Shown here piece after piece: positions 45,530 through 57,862 of a stretch of 64,000 nucleotides of DNA; position 1 is the stretch's first letter, and the number at the start of each line of letters is the position of its first letter. Source of the DNA: Streptomyces monashensis. GTDB taxonomy: Bacteria > Actinomycetota > Actinomycetes > Streptomycetales > Streptomycetaceae. The stretch spans positions 1 through 64,000 of the forward strand of contig NZ_MLYO01000012.1 in NCBI RefSeq assembly GCF_001866665.1. Direction: 5' to 3'. Both the position numbers and the translations under genes were made by a program. The notes below the pieces were generated by a model. It had not been told where the DNA came from. It ran no database searches and worked only from the letters and a program-made list of their open reading frames with translations.

Positions 45530-48500
45530 TCAGGCCGGTACCCGCACGCCGGCCAGGCTCTCCAGCGTGCGGCGCGTGCTCGGGCCCACCACGGCGGCCC
45601 AGTCGTCCGGGGTCGCGCTCAGCCAGCGGGCCATGAGCAGGGCGAAGCCGGGCACGTGCCGGCCCAGGTCGACCAGGCCGCGGTCGAAGCGGGTGGCGCC
45701 TTCGGGTGTACGGATCAGGAGCAGGCCGGTGCGGTGGACGAGCCCGCGCATCTCCTCCTCGCGGCGGTCGCCGTGCGCGGCCGCCGCGTGCAGGACCGCG
45801 GCCAGGACGGACGGCTCCTGTTCGCCGGTCAGCAGGATCTCCAGCAGCTCGCGGCGCAGCGGGCGGCAGGCCGGGGTGCCCGGGGCGGCGAGGACGGCGG
45901 CGAGTGCCGCGCGCAGCGGTTCGGGGCCGCCGTCCAGCAGGCCTGTGACGAGGGGCAGGAGGACGGCGCGCGCGGTGGGCCCCTGCTGCTCGAATCGCCG
46001 GTCGACGTGGTGGGCGAGCTGTCCGGCCAGGTGTCCCGCGCCCTCCGGGCGGCGCCGTACGGCGTCCCGGGCGAGGCCGGCGACGGCGCGGGCGAGGGCC
46101 GGGGTGGCGGCGTCGGCGAGGGCGGTGAGGAGGCGCGCGGCGTCGGGCGGGTCCGAGGCGCTCAGCCGGGTGCGGAAGGCTTCCAGGACCGGTTCGGGAT
46201 GGGTGGCGAGGGCCGGGGCCAGGGCGCCGGGCGGGACGTGCGGGTCGCCGTCGGCGAAGTGCCGCAGGGCGGCGGGCAGATACGAGTCCCGGGTGTGCGG
46301 GTCGTGGACCAGCAGGGCGAGCGCGCCGCCGTGCAGGAAACGGTCGGCGGGGCGGGCGAGCAGGGCGAGGGCGGCGAGCCGCAGCAGCGCGCGGTCGGCC
46401 TCCGCGCGCGCGTGCGGGGCCGTACGCAGCCCGAACGCGACCGCCGCCGCCCGGCGGACGGCGCGCTCGTCGTGCGCCCAGCGGTCGACGGCCCGGCAGA
46501 GGGCCGCGGGCTCGTCCTCGGCGAGCGTGCCGAGCAGTTCGTCGGCGCGACGGTGGGGGCTCGCCGCCAGCAGTTCGGTGAGGTCGTCCAGCGCGCCGTG
46601 CCGGTGGGTGTGCAGCAGCGCCTGGGCGGCCGTGGCGACGGTGGCGTGCGGCGTCGCGGGCAGCGGCCGCTCGTCGGCGAACCAGCGGATCAGCTCCGGC
46701 TGTACGACGGCGGGGGCGGCGGCGAGCTGCCGGGCCACGGCGTCGAGGTAGCGCCCGCCGGGCTCCGGGGGCACCTGGTCGGCCAGCACGAGCCGGCGCA
46801 GCAGATCGAGGCGCTCGGCGTCCGGGAGGGGCAGCCCGGTCCAGAAGGCGGGCCCGAACTCGGCCGGCACGGCCCGCCGCGCCCGGCGCCAGGCCACGAT
46901 CCGCTCGGCGAGCAGCCGCAGCACCTCGGTGTACGGCGTCGCGTCCGGGACCTGGTGCAGGGTATGGGCGAGCAGCCGGGCGGCCCACCAGGATCCGGGG
47001 TCCCGGTCGAGCGCGTCTGTCAAGTCCCTGAGCCGGGCCGCGAGTTGGCGTTGTCCGCACTGCCGGGCGAGCAGCAGCAGGGCCTGCACGACCGGGCCGA
47101 CGCGGTGGTGCGGCACCGGCACGGGCGCGCTCTCGCCCGCGGCGCGGGGGCGGTGGACGAGGGCGTGCAGGGCCTCGTCCAGGTCGAGGTGCATGCCCTG
47201 GATCCAGTCGGCCACTTCGCCGTGCGCGAAGCGGTAGCCCGTGCCGGCCGGGACGAGCAGGCCCTCGGCGAGCACGGCGGACGCCCAGCCGGTGCCACCG
47301 CCGAGCCGGGCCGGGGCGGGTCCCCACGGGAACACCGCCTCGAAGGACTCCCGGTCCAGCTCGCCCTGCCCGGGTCCGAGACTGCGCCGGGCGGCCTCGT
47401 GCACCTGCCCGGCGACGCGCGCGGCGAGCCGCCGTACGGCCGTACCGCGCGGGCTGCCGTTCGCGGCGGCGAGCCGGACCGCGATGCGCAGGCACATCAG
47501 GTCGAGGTGGGCGGCGAACACCTCGTGCCGGTCGACGGGCCCGGCGGCGGCAGGGGCGTCGGGGACGGCGGCGCGGATCTCGGCCAGCAGGCGCAGGACG
47601 AGCGGATGCCGGGCGTCCCGGCCGCCGAGCACCCCCTCGGGGACGCCGTACCGCGCACGGGCCCGGCGGGCCTCGTCCGACGTCAGCGCGGCGAGCCGGA
47701 CACAGGGCGGGAGCGGAGGACCGGGCGGACAGGGCGCATGGCCCGGGGCCGAGGTGGAGGTCTGAGGTGCGACCGCCGGAACCACCGGAGTCGACGGCAC
47801 GCGCTCGGCGGCCGGAGCCGCCGCGGCCAGCGGAGCCGCGGGGCCCGTCACCCGAGCCGTGGGGGCCGTCGGCGCCACGGGGTCCGCCGGCGCGTACAGC
47901 TGGTCCGGCGGGAATTGCGTACCCGCTCGCTCCCAGTACTCCTCCCGGCACGCCATCACCAGCCGTGCCCCGGTCTCGCGCAGCCACTCGGCGGTGCCGC
48001 GGATCCACGCGGGCTGCCGGTGGGCGAGGACAGGCGGCATCTCCTCGGGGCCGTCGACGAGAAGCAGCAGCGGGCGCCCGGCGCGGGCGGCGAGGCGGGC
48101 GAGGCGCTCGGGGGTGACGTCGCCGAGGCCGCCGCAGGGGGCACAGCGGGCGGCGACGATCCGGGCGGCCCGCTCCAGCGTGCGCCGGGCCGCGTCGGCC
48201 ACGGAGCCGTCGGCGTCCGCGAGGTCGGCGCCGCGCAGCCAGAGCGTGGGCGCGGGCCGATCGGTACGGGCCCGGCGCGCGGCGAGGGCCGCGAGTTCCG
48301 TCGTACGGCCGCTGCCCGCGGCGCCGACGAGCGCGAGCACGGCCCGGTCACCGTCCGCGAAGGCCGCCAACTCCCGTGCGACGCCGTAGCGTTCGACGGG
48401 TTCCGGGCCGTCGGTGAGGCGGGCGGGCGGGCCGTCCTGGCCGACCGAGGTGGCGGTCAGCTCCAGGACGCCGGCCAGGTTGAGGTCGGCGCCGTACGCG

Positions 48501-49231
48501 GGCACGGTCGCCGCGTTGCGGGCGAGCAGGTCACCGAGGGGGCCGTCGGCTGCGGGCCGCAGCGGCACCGCGAAGGCCGCGTCGCGCTGCCCGGTGTGCA
48601 GGGCCGTGCCGAGGACGCCGAGGACCGCGCCGGTGCGCGGGTCCAGCACCGGTCCCCCGGCCGCCCCGCGGCCGAGCCGCAGTGCGTCCCGGCCCGCGGT
48701 GCCGATGGCCAGCTCCAGTGCCTCCGGGACGGGGTGGCAGCGGTCCGTGGCGGTGTACGTCGCCTCGGTGGCGGCCAGCACCCGCGCCTCGCGCCAGCAG
48801 CCCGCCGGGAGCCGTACGTAGGTGCCGGCGTCGATCCGCTCCCGCACGGTCAGCGGCAGCGGGGCCGTCCCCAGCCCCTCCGTGCGCACCAGGGCCAGGT
48901 TCTGGGCGGGCAGCGGGGTGACGGCGGCGGCGTCGACCACGCACACGCGCTCGCCGACCTCCGGGCCGTCTCCGGTGTCGGCCGCGGCGCGCAGGACGAG
49001 CCGGGGCAGGCCGTCGACCGCCTCGTGGCTGGTGAGCAGGGTGCCGTCGTGATCGGCGAGGAAGCCGACCCCGCGGGGGCGGCCGGCCAGGTCGCGGATC
49101 TGGACCAGCCCGGGAACGTGGGAAGCGGGGGGAGGTGGCGCAGGTGTACGGCCGATGCCGTCCCCCGGCTCCCGGCGACCGTCCCCCGCCTCCCCGCGAC
49201 CGCTTCCGGTCCGCGGGCCCCGTCCCGCCAT
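45530..49231 (-). CDS. Trypsin-like (degenerate) plus NACHT/STAND-like ATPase
   Basis: The 1233-residue protein starts at the ATG after GGGGAGGT. Residues about 40-235 resemble a trypsin/HtrA fold (GVGFLADHDGTLLTSHEAVDG, then NLALVR, then GAAGGPVLDPRTGAVLG). The catalytic Ser site reads GAAGG (Ala191) and the Asp site reads Asn111, so proteolysis is doubtful. A P-loop NTPase follows with GAAGSGRT (303-310, Arg in place of the Walker Lys) and a Walker B LLLLVDGPEE (388-397), then CREEYW typical of NACHT/STAND proteins. The C-terminal ~600 residues are helical Ala/Leu/Arg-rich repeats of HEAT type. Such architecture suits a sensor or signalling switch. The actual role is unknown. Confidence 0.75.
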   Translation of the reverse strand: MAGRGPRTGSGRGEAGDGRREPGDGIGRTPAPPPPASHVPGLVQIRDLAGRPRGVGFLADHDGTLLTSHEAVDGLPRLVLRAAADTGDGPEVGERVCVVDAAAVTPLPAQNLALVRTEGLGTAPLPLTVRERIDAGTYVRLPAGCWREARVLAATEATYTATDRCHPVPEALELAIGTAGRDALRLGRGAAGGPVLDPRTGAVLGVLGTALHTGQRDAAFAVPLRPAADGPLGDLLARNAATVPAYGADLNLAGVLELTATSVGQDGPPARLTDGPEPVERYGVARELAAFADGDRAVLALVGAAGSGRTTELAALAARRARTDRPAPTLWLRGADLADADGSVADAARRTLERAARIVAARCAPCGGLGDVTPERLARLAARAGRPLLLLVDGPEEMPPVLAHRQPAWIRGTAEWLRETGARLVMACREEYWERAGTQFPPDQLYAPADPVAPTAPTARVTGPAAPLAAAAPAAERVPSTPVVPAVAPQTSTSAPGHAPCPPGPPLPPCVRLAALTSDEARRARARYGVPEGVLGGRDARHPLVLRLLAEIRAAVPDAPAAAGPVDRHEVFAAHLDLMCLRIAVRLAAANGSPRGTAVRRLAARVAGQVHEAARRSLGPGQGELDRESFEAVFPWGPAPARLGGGTGWASAVLAEGLLVPAGTGYRFAHGEVADWIQGMHLDLDEALHALVHRPRAAGESAPVPVPHHRVGPVVQALLLLARQCGQRQLAARLRDLTDALDRDPGSWWAARLLAHTLHQVPDATPYTEVLRLLAERIVAWRRARRAVPAEFGPAFWTGLPLPDAERLDLLRRLVLADQVPPEPGGRYLDAVARQLAAAPAVVQPELIRWFADERPLPATPHATVATAAQALLHTHRHGALDDLTELLAASPHRRADELLGTLAEDEPAALCRAVDRWAHDERAVRRAAAVAFGLRTAPHARAEADRALLRLAALALLARPADRFLHGGALALLVHDPHTRDSYLPAALRHFADGDPHVPPGALAPALATHPEPVLEAFRTRLSASDPPDAARLLTALADAATPALARAVAGLARDAVRRRPEGAGHLAGQLAHHVDRRFEQQGPTARAVLLPLVTGLLDGGPEPLRAALAAVLAAPGTPACRPLRRELLEILLTGEQEPSVLAAVLHAAAAHGDRREEEMRGLVHRTGLLLIRTPEGATRFDRGLVDLGRHVPGFALLMARWLSATPDDWAAVVGPSTRRTLESLAGVRVPA

Positions 49232-49414
49232 GGCCGTACCTCCCCGCGCGTGCCCCTGCCTGACCTCGACGGTAGGCGCGTGATGATCGGCGGGACAGAT
49301 CGCGTGGCGAACGCGCCCCCGTCCGCTCCCCCGGTTCACTCCGAGCGCCTGCCCGGACGGGTGAATAGACGGGTGCCGCTGGATAACCCTAGGGATGGGG
49401 GAACCGAGGGGGGA

Positions 49415-49463
49415 CCGTGGAGCGACGGCAGGAGCCCACCCCGTGGCGGCCGTCGCTCCACGG
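49415..49463 (-). terminator. Terminator hairpin downstream of truB
   Basis: A 14-bp inverted repeat (CCGTGGAGCGACGG / CCGTCGCTCCACGG) with a 21-nt loop lies 45-93 bp past the truB stop. It ends the translation-factor operon. The rest of 49232-49507 shows nothing else clear. Confidence 0.7.
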
Positions 49464-49507
49464 GCGAACGCGTGTCCATGCCACACGCGCGCCCCGGAAC
49501 CGCTGCC

Positions 49508-50413
49508 TCAGCCGAAGACGGCCAGGCTCTTGGCCTTGCCTTTCTGTTCCTCGACGAGCGCCAGGAAACGGCCCTCCCCGTCGAAGACGGCCACCGGGCC
49601 GCCGCCCGCGTACTCGTCGGGCATCTCCAGCCGTACGCCGTTCAGCAGCAGCCGGGCCCGCCTGGTGTCCACCTGCCAGCGCGGGAACGCGGCCGCGGCG
49701 GCCTCGGCGACGGGCATCACGGTCAGCTCCTGCTGGAGCTGGTCCAGGGTCCTGGCCGCGTCCAGCTTGTACGGCCCCACGCGCGTGCGGCGCAGCGCCG
49801 TGAGGTGGCCGCCGACGCCGAGGTCGGCGCCCAGGTCGCGGGCGAGGGCGCGGATGTACGTGCCGGAGGAGCAGACGACGGAGACGACCAGGTCGAGGAC
49901 GCGCGTGCCGTCCTCGGCGACCGCGTCCCGGATGTCGTACACGGTGAAGGACGAGACCGTCACCGGGCGGGCCGGGATCTCGAAGTCCTCGCCCTCGCGG
50001 GCCCGCTTGTACGACCGCACGCCGTCGATCTTGATGGCGCTGACCTTGGACGGCACCTGCATGATGGCGCCGGTCAGCTTGGCGATGCCGGCGTCGACGG
50101 CGTCCCGGGTCACCTTGGCGGTGTCGGTGGACGAGGTGATCTCGCCCTCGGCGTCGTCCGTGAGCGTGTTCTGGCCCAGGCGGATGGTGCCCAGGTACTC
50201 CTTCTCGGTCAGCGCGAGGTGTCCGAGGAGCTTGGTGGCCCGCTCGACGCCGAGGACCAGGACGCCGGTCGCCATCGGGTCGAGGGTGCCGGCGTGGCCG
50301 ACGCGGCGGGTCCGGGCGATCCCGCGCATCTTGGCGACCACGTCGTGCGAAGTGAAGCCCGACGGCTTGTCGACGATGACAAGGCCGTCGGGCGGGGTGG
50401 GCTTGCTGGTCAT
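49508..50413 (-). CDS. truB: tRNA pseudouridine(55) synthase
   Basis: TruB modifies U55 in the tRNA T-loop. The 301-residue protein shows DKPSGFTSHDVV (15-26) and the catalytic block GHAGTLDPMATG with Asp45, then the KEYLGTIRLG and GTYIRALARDLG regions. The ATG overlaps the rbfA TGA as ATGA. It is the last gene of the operon starting at rimP. Confidence 0.95.
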   Translation of the reverse strand: MTSKPTPPDGLVIVDKPSGFTSHDVVAKMRGIARTRRVGHAGTLDPMATGVLVLGVERATKLLGHLALTEKEYLGTIRLGQNTLTDDAEGEITSSTDTAKVTRDAVDAGIAKLTGAIMQVPSKVSAIKIDGVRSYKRAREGEDFEIPARPVTVSSFTVYDIRDAVAEDGTRVLDLVVSVVCSSGTYIRALARDLGADLGVGGHLTALRRTRVGPYKLDAARTLDQLQQELTVMPVAEAAAAAFPRWQVDTRRARLLLNGVRLEMPDEYAGGGPVAVFDGEGRFLALVEEQKGKAKSLAVFG

Positions 50414-50862
50414 TCGGCGCTGTCGTCCGTCTCCTCGTCGGAACCCGGCTTCTTGTACGGGTCCGCGTCACCGGCGTACGCGGCGCCCGCGGACGCCTCG
50501 CGCACCGCGGCGTCGGACTGCCGGGCCCGGTCGAGGAGGTCCTCGATGGTCCGGGCGGTGTCCGGCAGGGCGTCCGCGACGAAGGTCAGGGTCGGCGTGA
50601 ACTTCACGCCGGCCGCGCGGCCGACCTCGGAGCGCAGGATGCCCTTGGCGCTCTCCAGGCCGGCGGCCGCGGCCGTCCGCTCCTCGTCGTCCCCGTAGAC
50701 CGTGTAGAAGACGGTCGCCTCCCGCAGGTCACCCGTGACCCGGGTGTCCGTGATGGTGACGTGCGAGCCGAGCCGCGGGTCCTTGATCCCGCGCTGCAGC
50801 TTCTGGGCCACCACCTCTCGGATGAGGTCCGCCAGCCTTTTCGCCCGCGCGTTGTCGGCCAC
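50410..50862 (-). CDS. rbfA: Ribosome-binding factor A
   Basis: RbfA is a KH-fold factor for 30S subunit maturation. The 150-residue sequence contains the family pattern RLADLIREVVAQKLQRGIKDPRL and VTITDTRVTGDLREATVFYT, then LRSEVGRAAGVKFTPTLTFV. Its acidic C-terminal extension (GSDEETDDSAE) is common in actinobacteria. It overlaps truB by 4 nt and lies 50 bp after the DUF503 gene. Confidence 0.95.
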   Translation of the reverse strand: MADNARAKRLADLIREVVAQKLQRGIKDPRLGSHVTITDTRVTGDLREATVFYTVYGDDEERTAAAAGLESAKGILRSEVGRAAGVKFTPTLTFVADALPDTARTIEDLLDRARQSDAAVREASAGAAYAGDADPYKKPGSDEETDDSAE

Positions 50863-50912
50863 TGGTCCGTCTCCCGTTCTTTCTTCTTCGTTCTGTGCTC
50901 AGTCGTCGTCGC

Positions 50913-51206
50913 TCAGTCGTCGTCTCCGTGAAAACGCCGTCGGACCGACAGCAGTTCCACCTCGGGGCGGCCCGCGACCAGCCGCTCGCACCGATCGAGT
51001 ACGTCGCTCAGGTGCCCCGCGTCGCCGGAGACCATCGCCAGGCCGATGCAGGCCCTGCGATGGAGGTCCATGTGGTCCACCTCGGCCGCGCTCACCGCGT
51101 ACTTCCGCTGGAGTTCGGCGACGATCGGGCGGACGACGGAGCGCTTCTCCTTCAGCGAGTGGACGTCGCCGAGGAGGAGGTCGAAGGACAGAGTCCCCAC
51201 GTACAT
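50913..51206 (-). CDS. DUF503-family (YlxP-like) protein
   Basis: The 97-residue protein shows the DUF503 pattern: MYVGTLSFDLLLGDVHSLKEKRS at the start, VRPIVAELQRKYAVSAAEVD, and a C-terminal VELLSVRRRFHGDD. DUF503/YlxP proteins are regularly encoded between infB and rbfA and are thought to relate to ribosome assembly, but the reaction is unknown. A hairpin separates it from infB. Confidence 0.9.
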   Translation of the reverse strand: MYVGTLSFDLLLGDVHSLKEKRSVVRPIVAELQRKYAVSAAEVDHMDLHRRACIGLAMVSGDAGHLSDVLDRCERLVAGRPEVELLSVRRRFHGDDD

Positions 51207-51340
51207 GTGTGTAACCGGTTCACCCGCCGGTACGGGATCGATGGCCCCTTGGCCGTGCGGCCGGGGACATCAAGAACGGTACCGCGTACCTGCCGGTGGC
51301 TCGACAGGGTTTCCCGGTGCCGCCTGCCCCCGGGAACGGC

Positions 51341-51378
51341 AAGCTGGCCGGCAGGACCGAGATCCCGCCGGCCAGCTT
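51341..51378 (-). terminator. Hairpin between infB and DUF503 gene
   Basis: A 12-bp perfect stem (AAGCTGGCCGGC / GCCGGCCAGCTT) with a 14-nt loop starts 17 bp after infB. It may attenuate transcription into the DUF503-rbfA-truB part of the operon. Confidence 0.65.
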
Positions 51379-51394
51379 CAGAATCCGTCGGCCG

Positions 51395-54472
<3,078 letters not shown>

Positions 54473-54619
54473 TTCGCTCCTTTGAGGTCCGGGTTGCGTC
54501 CGGACCGTCGCTACTTCATGGGCGTACTCATCGCGTGCTCATCGAGTGCTCATCGCAATCTCGACCTACTTCCAACTCGCGGGGTACCTGGTCACGCGGA
54601 CGGTCCGCGCGCCACTTCC

Positions 54620-54916
54620 TTACGGTGTTGCCTGCTCGACAACTGTCGTCTGCTCGACGTACTGGCGCAACGCCTTTGTGTCGAGCGCTCCCGGGGCGCG
54701 AAGTGCCCGCGGGAACGCCCGGCGGCGTACCGCCTGGTCGAGACAGACCAGGGCGGGATGTACATACACACCCCGGCCGGGCAGCGTACCGCGCGGATCG
54801 GGGGCGCAGGCGCCCTCGATCCGCACGATCCGCAGGAGATCGTTCTTGGCCGCCCGCTCCCGACACCCCACACAGGTGCGTTCAGGGCATGCTCGGGCGT
54901 GCGTCCGGCCAGACAC
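54620..54916 (-). CDS. ylxR: YlxR-family RNA-binding protein (DUF448)
   Basis: The 98-residue protein carries the family signature RTCVGCRERAAKNDLLRIV near residues 14-32 and a basic surface with PGRGVYVHPALVCLDQAVRR. YlxR proteins are encoded between nusA and infB and are thought to bind nucleic acid or modulate RNase P or nucleoid functions in other bacteria. Its precise role in Streptomyces is not evident from the sequence. It lies 147 bp after nusA; the gap has only a weak 7-bp stem (54992-55015). Confidence 0.9.
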   Translation of the reverse strand: MSGRTHARACPERTCVGCRERAAKNDLLRIVRIEGACAPDPRGTLPGRGVYVHPALVCLDQAVRRRAFPRALRAPGALDTKALRQYVEQTTVVEQATP

Positions 54917-55063
54917 GGTTAAGTCTACCTCCCCGCACCGACCTCACCCCCTCGGGGGAAAGATCGAACGGCTGTTGTCGCAAACCAGCGGTCAAGCCAA
55001 CGATCTGCGGCTTGATTCCATTCCCGGCAGCCCGGCGCCCGGCGGCCCCGGTCCGCCCGGCTG

Positions 55064-56050
55064 CTATTCGGCGGGCTGCTCGGTGTCCGGGCGGATGTCG
55101 ATACGCCAGCCGGTGAGGCGGGCGGCGAGGCGGGCGTTCTGCCCCTCCTTGCCGATCGCCAGCGACAGCTGGTAGTCCGGCACGGTCACGCGGGCGGAGC
55201 GGGAGGCGAGGTCGACGACCTCCACCTTGCTCACCCGTGCGGGTGACAGGGCGTTCGCCACCATCTCCGCCGGGTCGTCCGACCAGTCGACGATGTCGAT
55301 CTTCTCGCCGTTCAGCTCGCCCATCACGTTGCGCACCCGGCCGCCCATCGGGCCGATGCAGGCGCCCTTGGCGTTCAGACCCGAACGGGTGGACCGTACG
55401 GCGATCTTGGTGCGGTGGCCGGCCTCGCGGGCGATCGCCGCGATCTCGACCGAGCCGTCGGCGATCTCCGGCACCTCCAGGGCGAAGAGCTTCCTCACCA
55501 GGTTGGGGTGCGTCCGGGACAGGGTCACGGACGGGCCGCGGACGCCCTTCGCCACCCGGACGACGTACGACCGCAGGCGCATGCCGTGCGGGTAGGTCTC
55601 GCCGGGCACCTGCTCCTGCACCGGCAGGATGGCCTCCAGCTTGCCGATGTCCACCAGCACGTTCTTCGGGTCGCGGCCCTGCTGGACGACACCGGTGACG
55701 ATGTCGCCCTCGCGGCCCGCGTACTCACCGAGCGTCGCGTCGTCCTCGGCGTCGCGCAGCCGCTGGAGGATCACCTGCTTGGCGGTGGTCGCCGCGATCC
55801 GGCCGAAGCCGGACGGGGTGTCGTCGAACTCGCGGGCCTCCTGGCCCTCCTCGAGGTCCTCGGGGTCCTCCTTCGCCCACACGGTCACATGCCCGGTCTC
55901 CCGGTTGAGCTCCACGCGCGCGTGTCGGCGGCTTCCCTCGGTGCGGTGGTAGGCGATGAGGAGGGCCGACTCGATCGCTTCGACCAGCAGGTCGAAGGAG
56001 ATCTCCTTCTCCCTGACCAAGCCCCGCAGGGCGCTCATGTCGATGTCCAC
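55064..56050 (-). CDS. nusA: Transcription termination/antitermination factor NusA
   Basis: The 328-residue NusA has the N-terminal RNAP-binding domain, an S1 domain ([20 protein letters not shown]) and two KH domains ([20 protein letters not shown] with GPMGGR, and [19 protein letters not shown]). The short actinobacterial form lacks the C-terminal acidic repeats of E. coli NusA. It begins 2 nt after rimP. It modulates pausing, termination and rRNA antitermination. Confidence 0.97.
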   Translation of the reverse strand: MDIDMSALRGLVREKEISFDLLVEAIESALLIAYHRTEGSRRHARVELNRETGHVTVWAKEDPEDLEEGQEAREFDDTPSGFGRIAATTAKQVILQRLRDAEDDATLGEYAGREGDIVTGVVQQGRDPKNVLVDIGKLEAILPVQEQVPGETYPHGMRLRSYVVRVAKGVRGPSVTLSRTHPNLVRKLFALEVPEIADGSVEIAAIAREAGHRTKIAVRSTRSGLNAKGACIGPMGGRVRNVMGELNGEKIDIVDWSDDPAEMVANALSPARVSKVEVVDLASRSARVTVPDYQLSLAIGKEGQNARLAARLTGWRIDIRPDTEQPAE

Positions 56051-56052
56051 GG

Positions 56053-56562
56053 CTACGCCTCCTCCTCTTCCTTCATGTCCTTCTTGTCCTTGCGGTTGAA
56101 CTCGACCTGCACGCGCGCCCTGTCGACCTCCGGGAAGCCGAGCCGGCGGCTGGTCGCCTTGCGGCCCTTGACCCCGGGGACCTCGACGTCGAGACCGTCC
56201 TCGTCGACCGACAGGATCCGGGCGATCAGCTCGCCGCCCTCGGTCAGCTGGAACTTCACGAGCCGGTCCGTGGCCCGCACGAAGTGCCGGTGCTCGGTGA
56301 GGAGGCGCTCCGCGCCGGGGGTGCCGACCTCCAGGTCGTACGCCGCGTCGCCCATCGCGTCGGTCTCGTCGAGCTTCGCCGAGAGCGCACGGCTCACATC
56401 GGCGATGGCGTCCAGATCGGCTCCGTCGTCGGAGTCGACGACCACGCGCAACACCCGCTTGCGTCCGACGGAGTCCACAGCGATCTCTTCGAGATCCAGC
56501 CCCTGGGAGGTGACGAGCGGTTCCAGCAGCTCTCGCAGCCTCTCGCTCTGGGTGGTGCTCAT
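56053..56562 (-). CDS. rimP: Ribosome maturation factor RimP
   Basis: RimP acts in 30S assembly. The 169-residue protein from the ATG at 56562 (GAGGAG nine bases upstream) shows [40 protein letters not shown] and [20 protein letters not shown]. The charged tail ([14 protein letters not shown]) is typical of streptomycetes. The frame is open to 56925 but the upstream part lacks RimP features. It heads the nusA-infB-truB operon and is divergent from a lipoprotein gene; the promoters must lie in 56563-56806. Confidence 0.95.
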   Translation of the reverse strand: MSTTQSERLRELLEPLVTSQGLDLEEIAVDSVGRKRVLRVVVDSDDGADLDAIADVSRALSAKLDETDAMGDAAYDLEVGTPGAERLLTEHRHFVRATDRLVKFQLTEGGELIARILSVDEDGLDVEVPGVKGRKATSRRLGFPEVDRARVQVEFNRKDKKDMKEEEEA

Positions 56563-56806
56563 CCGGGTGACTCCTCGGCCGCGTGTGCTGTTGTGGGATG
56601 GGTCGCGTGTCTGGTCAAAGGGTATCCGGTCGCGAGGGGTGTCGCTGTCCCCGCCCGGGCCGGGGGCGGGCGCCTGGTACACCCGGGCACCCCGTGGGCG
56701 GGTGGTCTGAGCCGGTGACATGAAGCGGGGGGATGCGCGGGTACCGTGATCACGGCGGGCCGCCCTCCCGCCCGTGTGTTCGTACGAGCCCCCGAGGACG
56801 TCAGCC

Positions 56807-57310
56807 GTGCCGTACCCGCCAACCCCGCGCGCCCTCTCGGGCCCGCGGAGAAGAACCCTGCTCGCCTCGGCCGCCGGTGCCGCCCTGCTGGCGGGCTGCA
56901 CGTCCGGCCCCGACTCCGGCGGCACCCCTTCGGCGACCGAGCGGGCACGCGCGCGTGCGGCCGGGGACAGCCGGGCGCTGCTCGCCCGCTACGACGCCGT
57001 ACTCGCCGCACACCCCGGGCTCGCGGACCGGCTGCGGCCGCTGCGGGCCCAGGTGGCGGCCCATGTCGCGGCGTTCACGGACGGCACGCCCGCCACGCCA
57101 GGGAAGTCCCCGGCCTCCCCCTCTCCCGCCCCGGCCGTCCCGGCCGCCGAGAAGGACGCCCTGGCCGCGCTCGCGACCGCCGAGCGCACCCTCGCCGACC
57201 GGCGCGCCAAGGACCTGCTGGACGTGCCGGGCGAGTCGGCGCGGCTGCTGGCGTCGGTGGCGGCGGCCGGGGCGGCGCACGCGTATCTGCTGACCGAGGG
57301 GGCCAAATGA
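56807..57310 (+). CDS. Putative lipoprotein (possible Tat signal)
   Basis: The 167-residue product from GTG 56807 (GAGGA upstream) begins with a Pro-rich stretch, RRRTLLASAAGAALLAGC (about residues 14-31), then a helical mature domain rich in Ala and Leu (ARYDAVLAAHPGLADRLRPL; LAALATAERTLADRR). RRxTLL resembles a twin-arginine motif and LLAGC is a lipobox, so export as a lipoprotein is likely. It overlaps the DUF4439 gene by 4 nt (ATGA), so the pair probably acts together. No known enzymatic domain. Confidence 0.75.
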   Translation: MPYPPTPRALSGPRRRTLLASAAGAALLAGCTSGPDSGGTPSATERARARAAGDSRALLARYDAVLAAHPGLADRLRPLRAQVAAHVAAFTDGTPATPGKSPASPSPAPAVPAAEKDALAALATAERTLADRRAKDLLDVPGESARLLASVAAAGAAHAYLLTEGAK

Positions 57311-57801
57311 GCGACGACGCGTCCGGGAAGGCCGAGCTGACCGCGCTCCAGGCGACGCTGGCGGCGGAGCACGCGGCCGTGTACGGCTACGGCGTCGTCG
57401 GCGGCCGGATCGCCTCGGCGCGCCGCGCCGAGGCACGGGCGGCCTGGGACGCCCACCGGGCCGCCCGGGACGCGCTGGCCCGCGAGGTGCGCGACCTGGG
57501 TGGCCAGCCGGTCGCCGCGGACGCCGCCTACGCGCTGCCCTTCCCGGTGTCGGACGCCGCGGCGGCGCTGCGGCTCGCCGCACGGCTGGAGCAGCGGCTG
57601 GCCGGGGTGTACGCGGACCTGGTGCGGGCGGCGACGGGCGCGCGGCGCGGCGCGGCCGCCGGGGCGCTGCGCGAGGCCGCGGTGCGCGCGGTGCGCTGGA
57701 GCGGGCAGAGCGTAGCCTTCCCTGGGCTCGCCGAGCGGGCCGCCGGGGCAACGGGCTCGGCCGGTGCGACCCCGTCGGCCGCCGCCTCGGTGTCACCGTG
57801 A
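57307..57801 (+). CDS. DUF4439 ferritin-like protein
   Basis: The 164-residue product starts at an ATGA overlap with the lipoprotein gene. The helical sequence (ALQATLAAEHAAVYGYGVVG, RAAWDAHRAARDALAREV, LRLAARLEQRLAGVYADLV) matches actinobacterial DUF4439 proteins, which have a ferritin-like four-helix layout. Only some of the Glu/His positions expected for a di-iron site are obvious (EHAAVYGYG), so metal binding is uncertain. No signal peptide. Presumably it partners the lipoprotein. Confidence 0.8.
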   Translation: MSDDASGKAELTALQATLAAEHAAVYGYGVVGGRIASARRAEARAAWDAHRAARDALAREVRDLGGQPVAADAAYALPFPVSDAAAALRLAARLEQRLAGVYADLVRAATGARRGAAAGALREAAVRAVRWSGQSVAFPGLAERAAGATGSAGATPSAAASVSP

Positions 57802-57862
57802 GCCGGTGACCCGGCCCGCGCCGCAACGACACGATGTCTGACTCGAAGGGAAACGCTCGCGC

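Noticed and set aside
44910-48008. 1032-codon minus-strand frame overlapping ribF and the NTPase gene in another phase
   Set aside because: Arg/Pro/Ala-rich translation with no motif, same strand as the real genes but out of frame with both.
45656-50698. 1680-codon plus-strand open frame spanning the NTPase gene, truB and rbfA
   Set aside because: It is an antisense shadow: it crosses several well-identified genes and has no recognisable domain.
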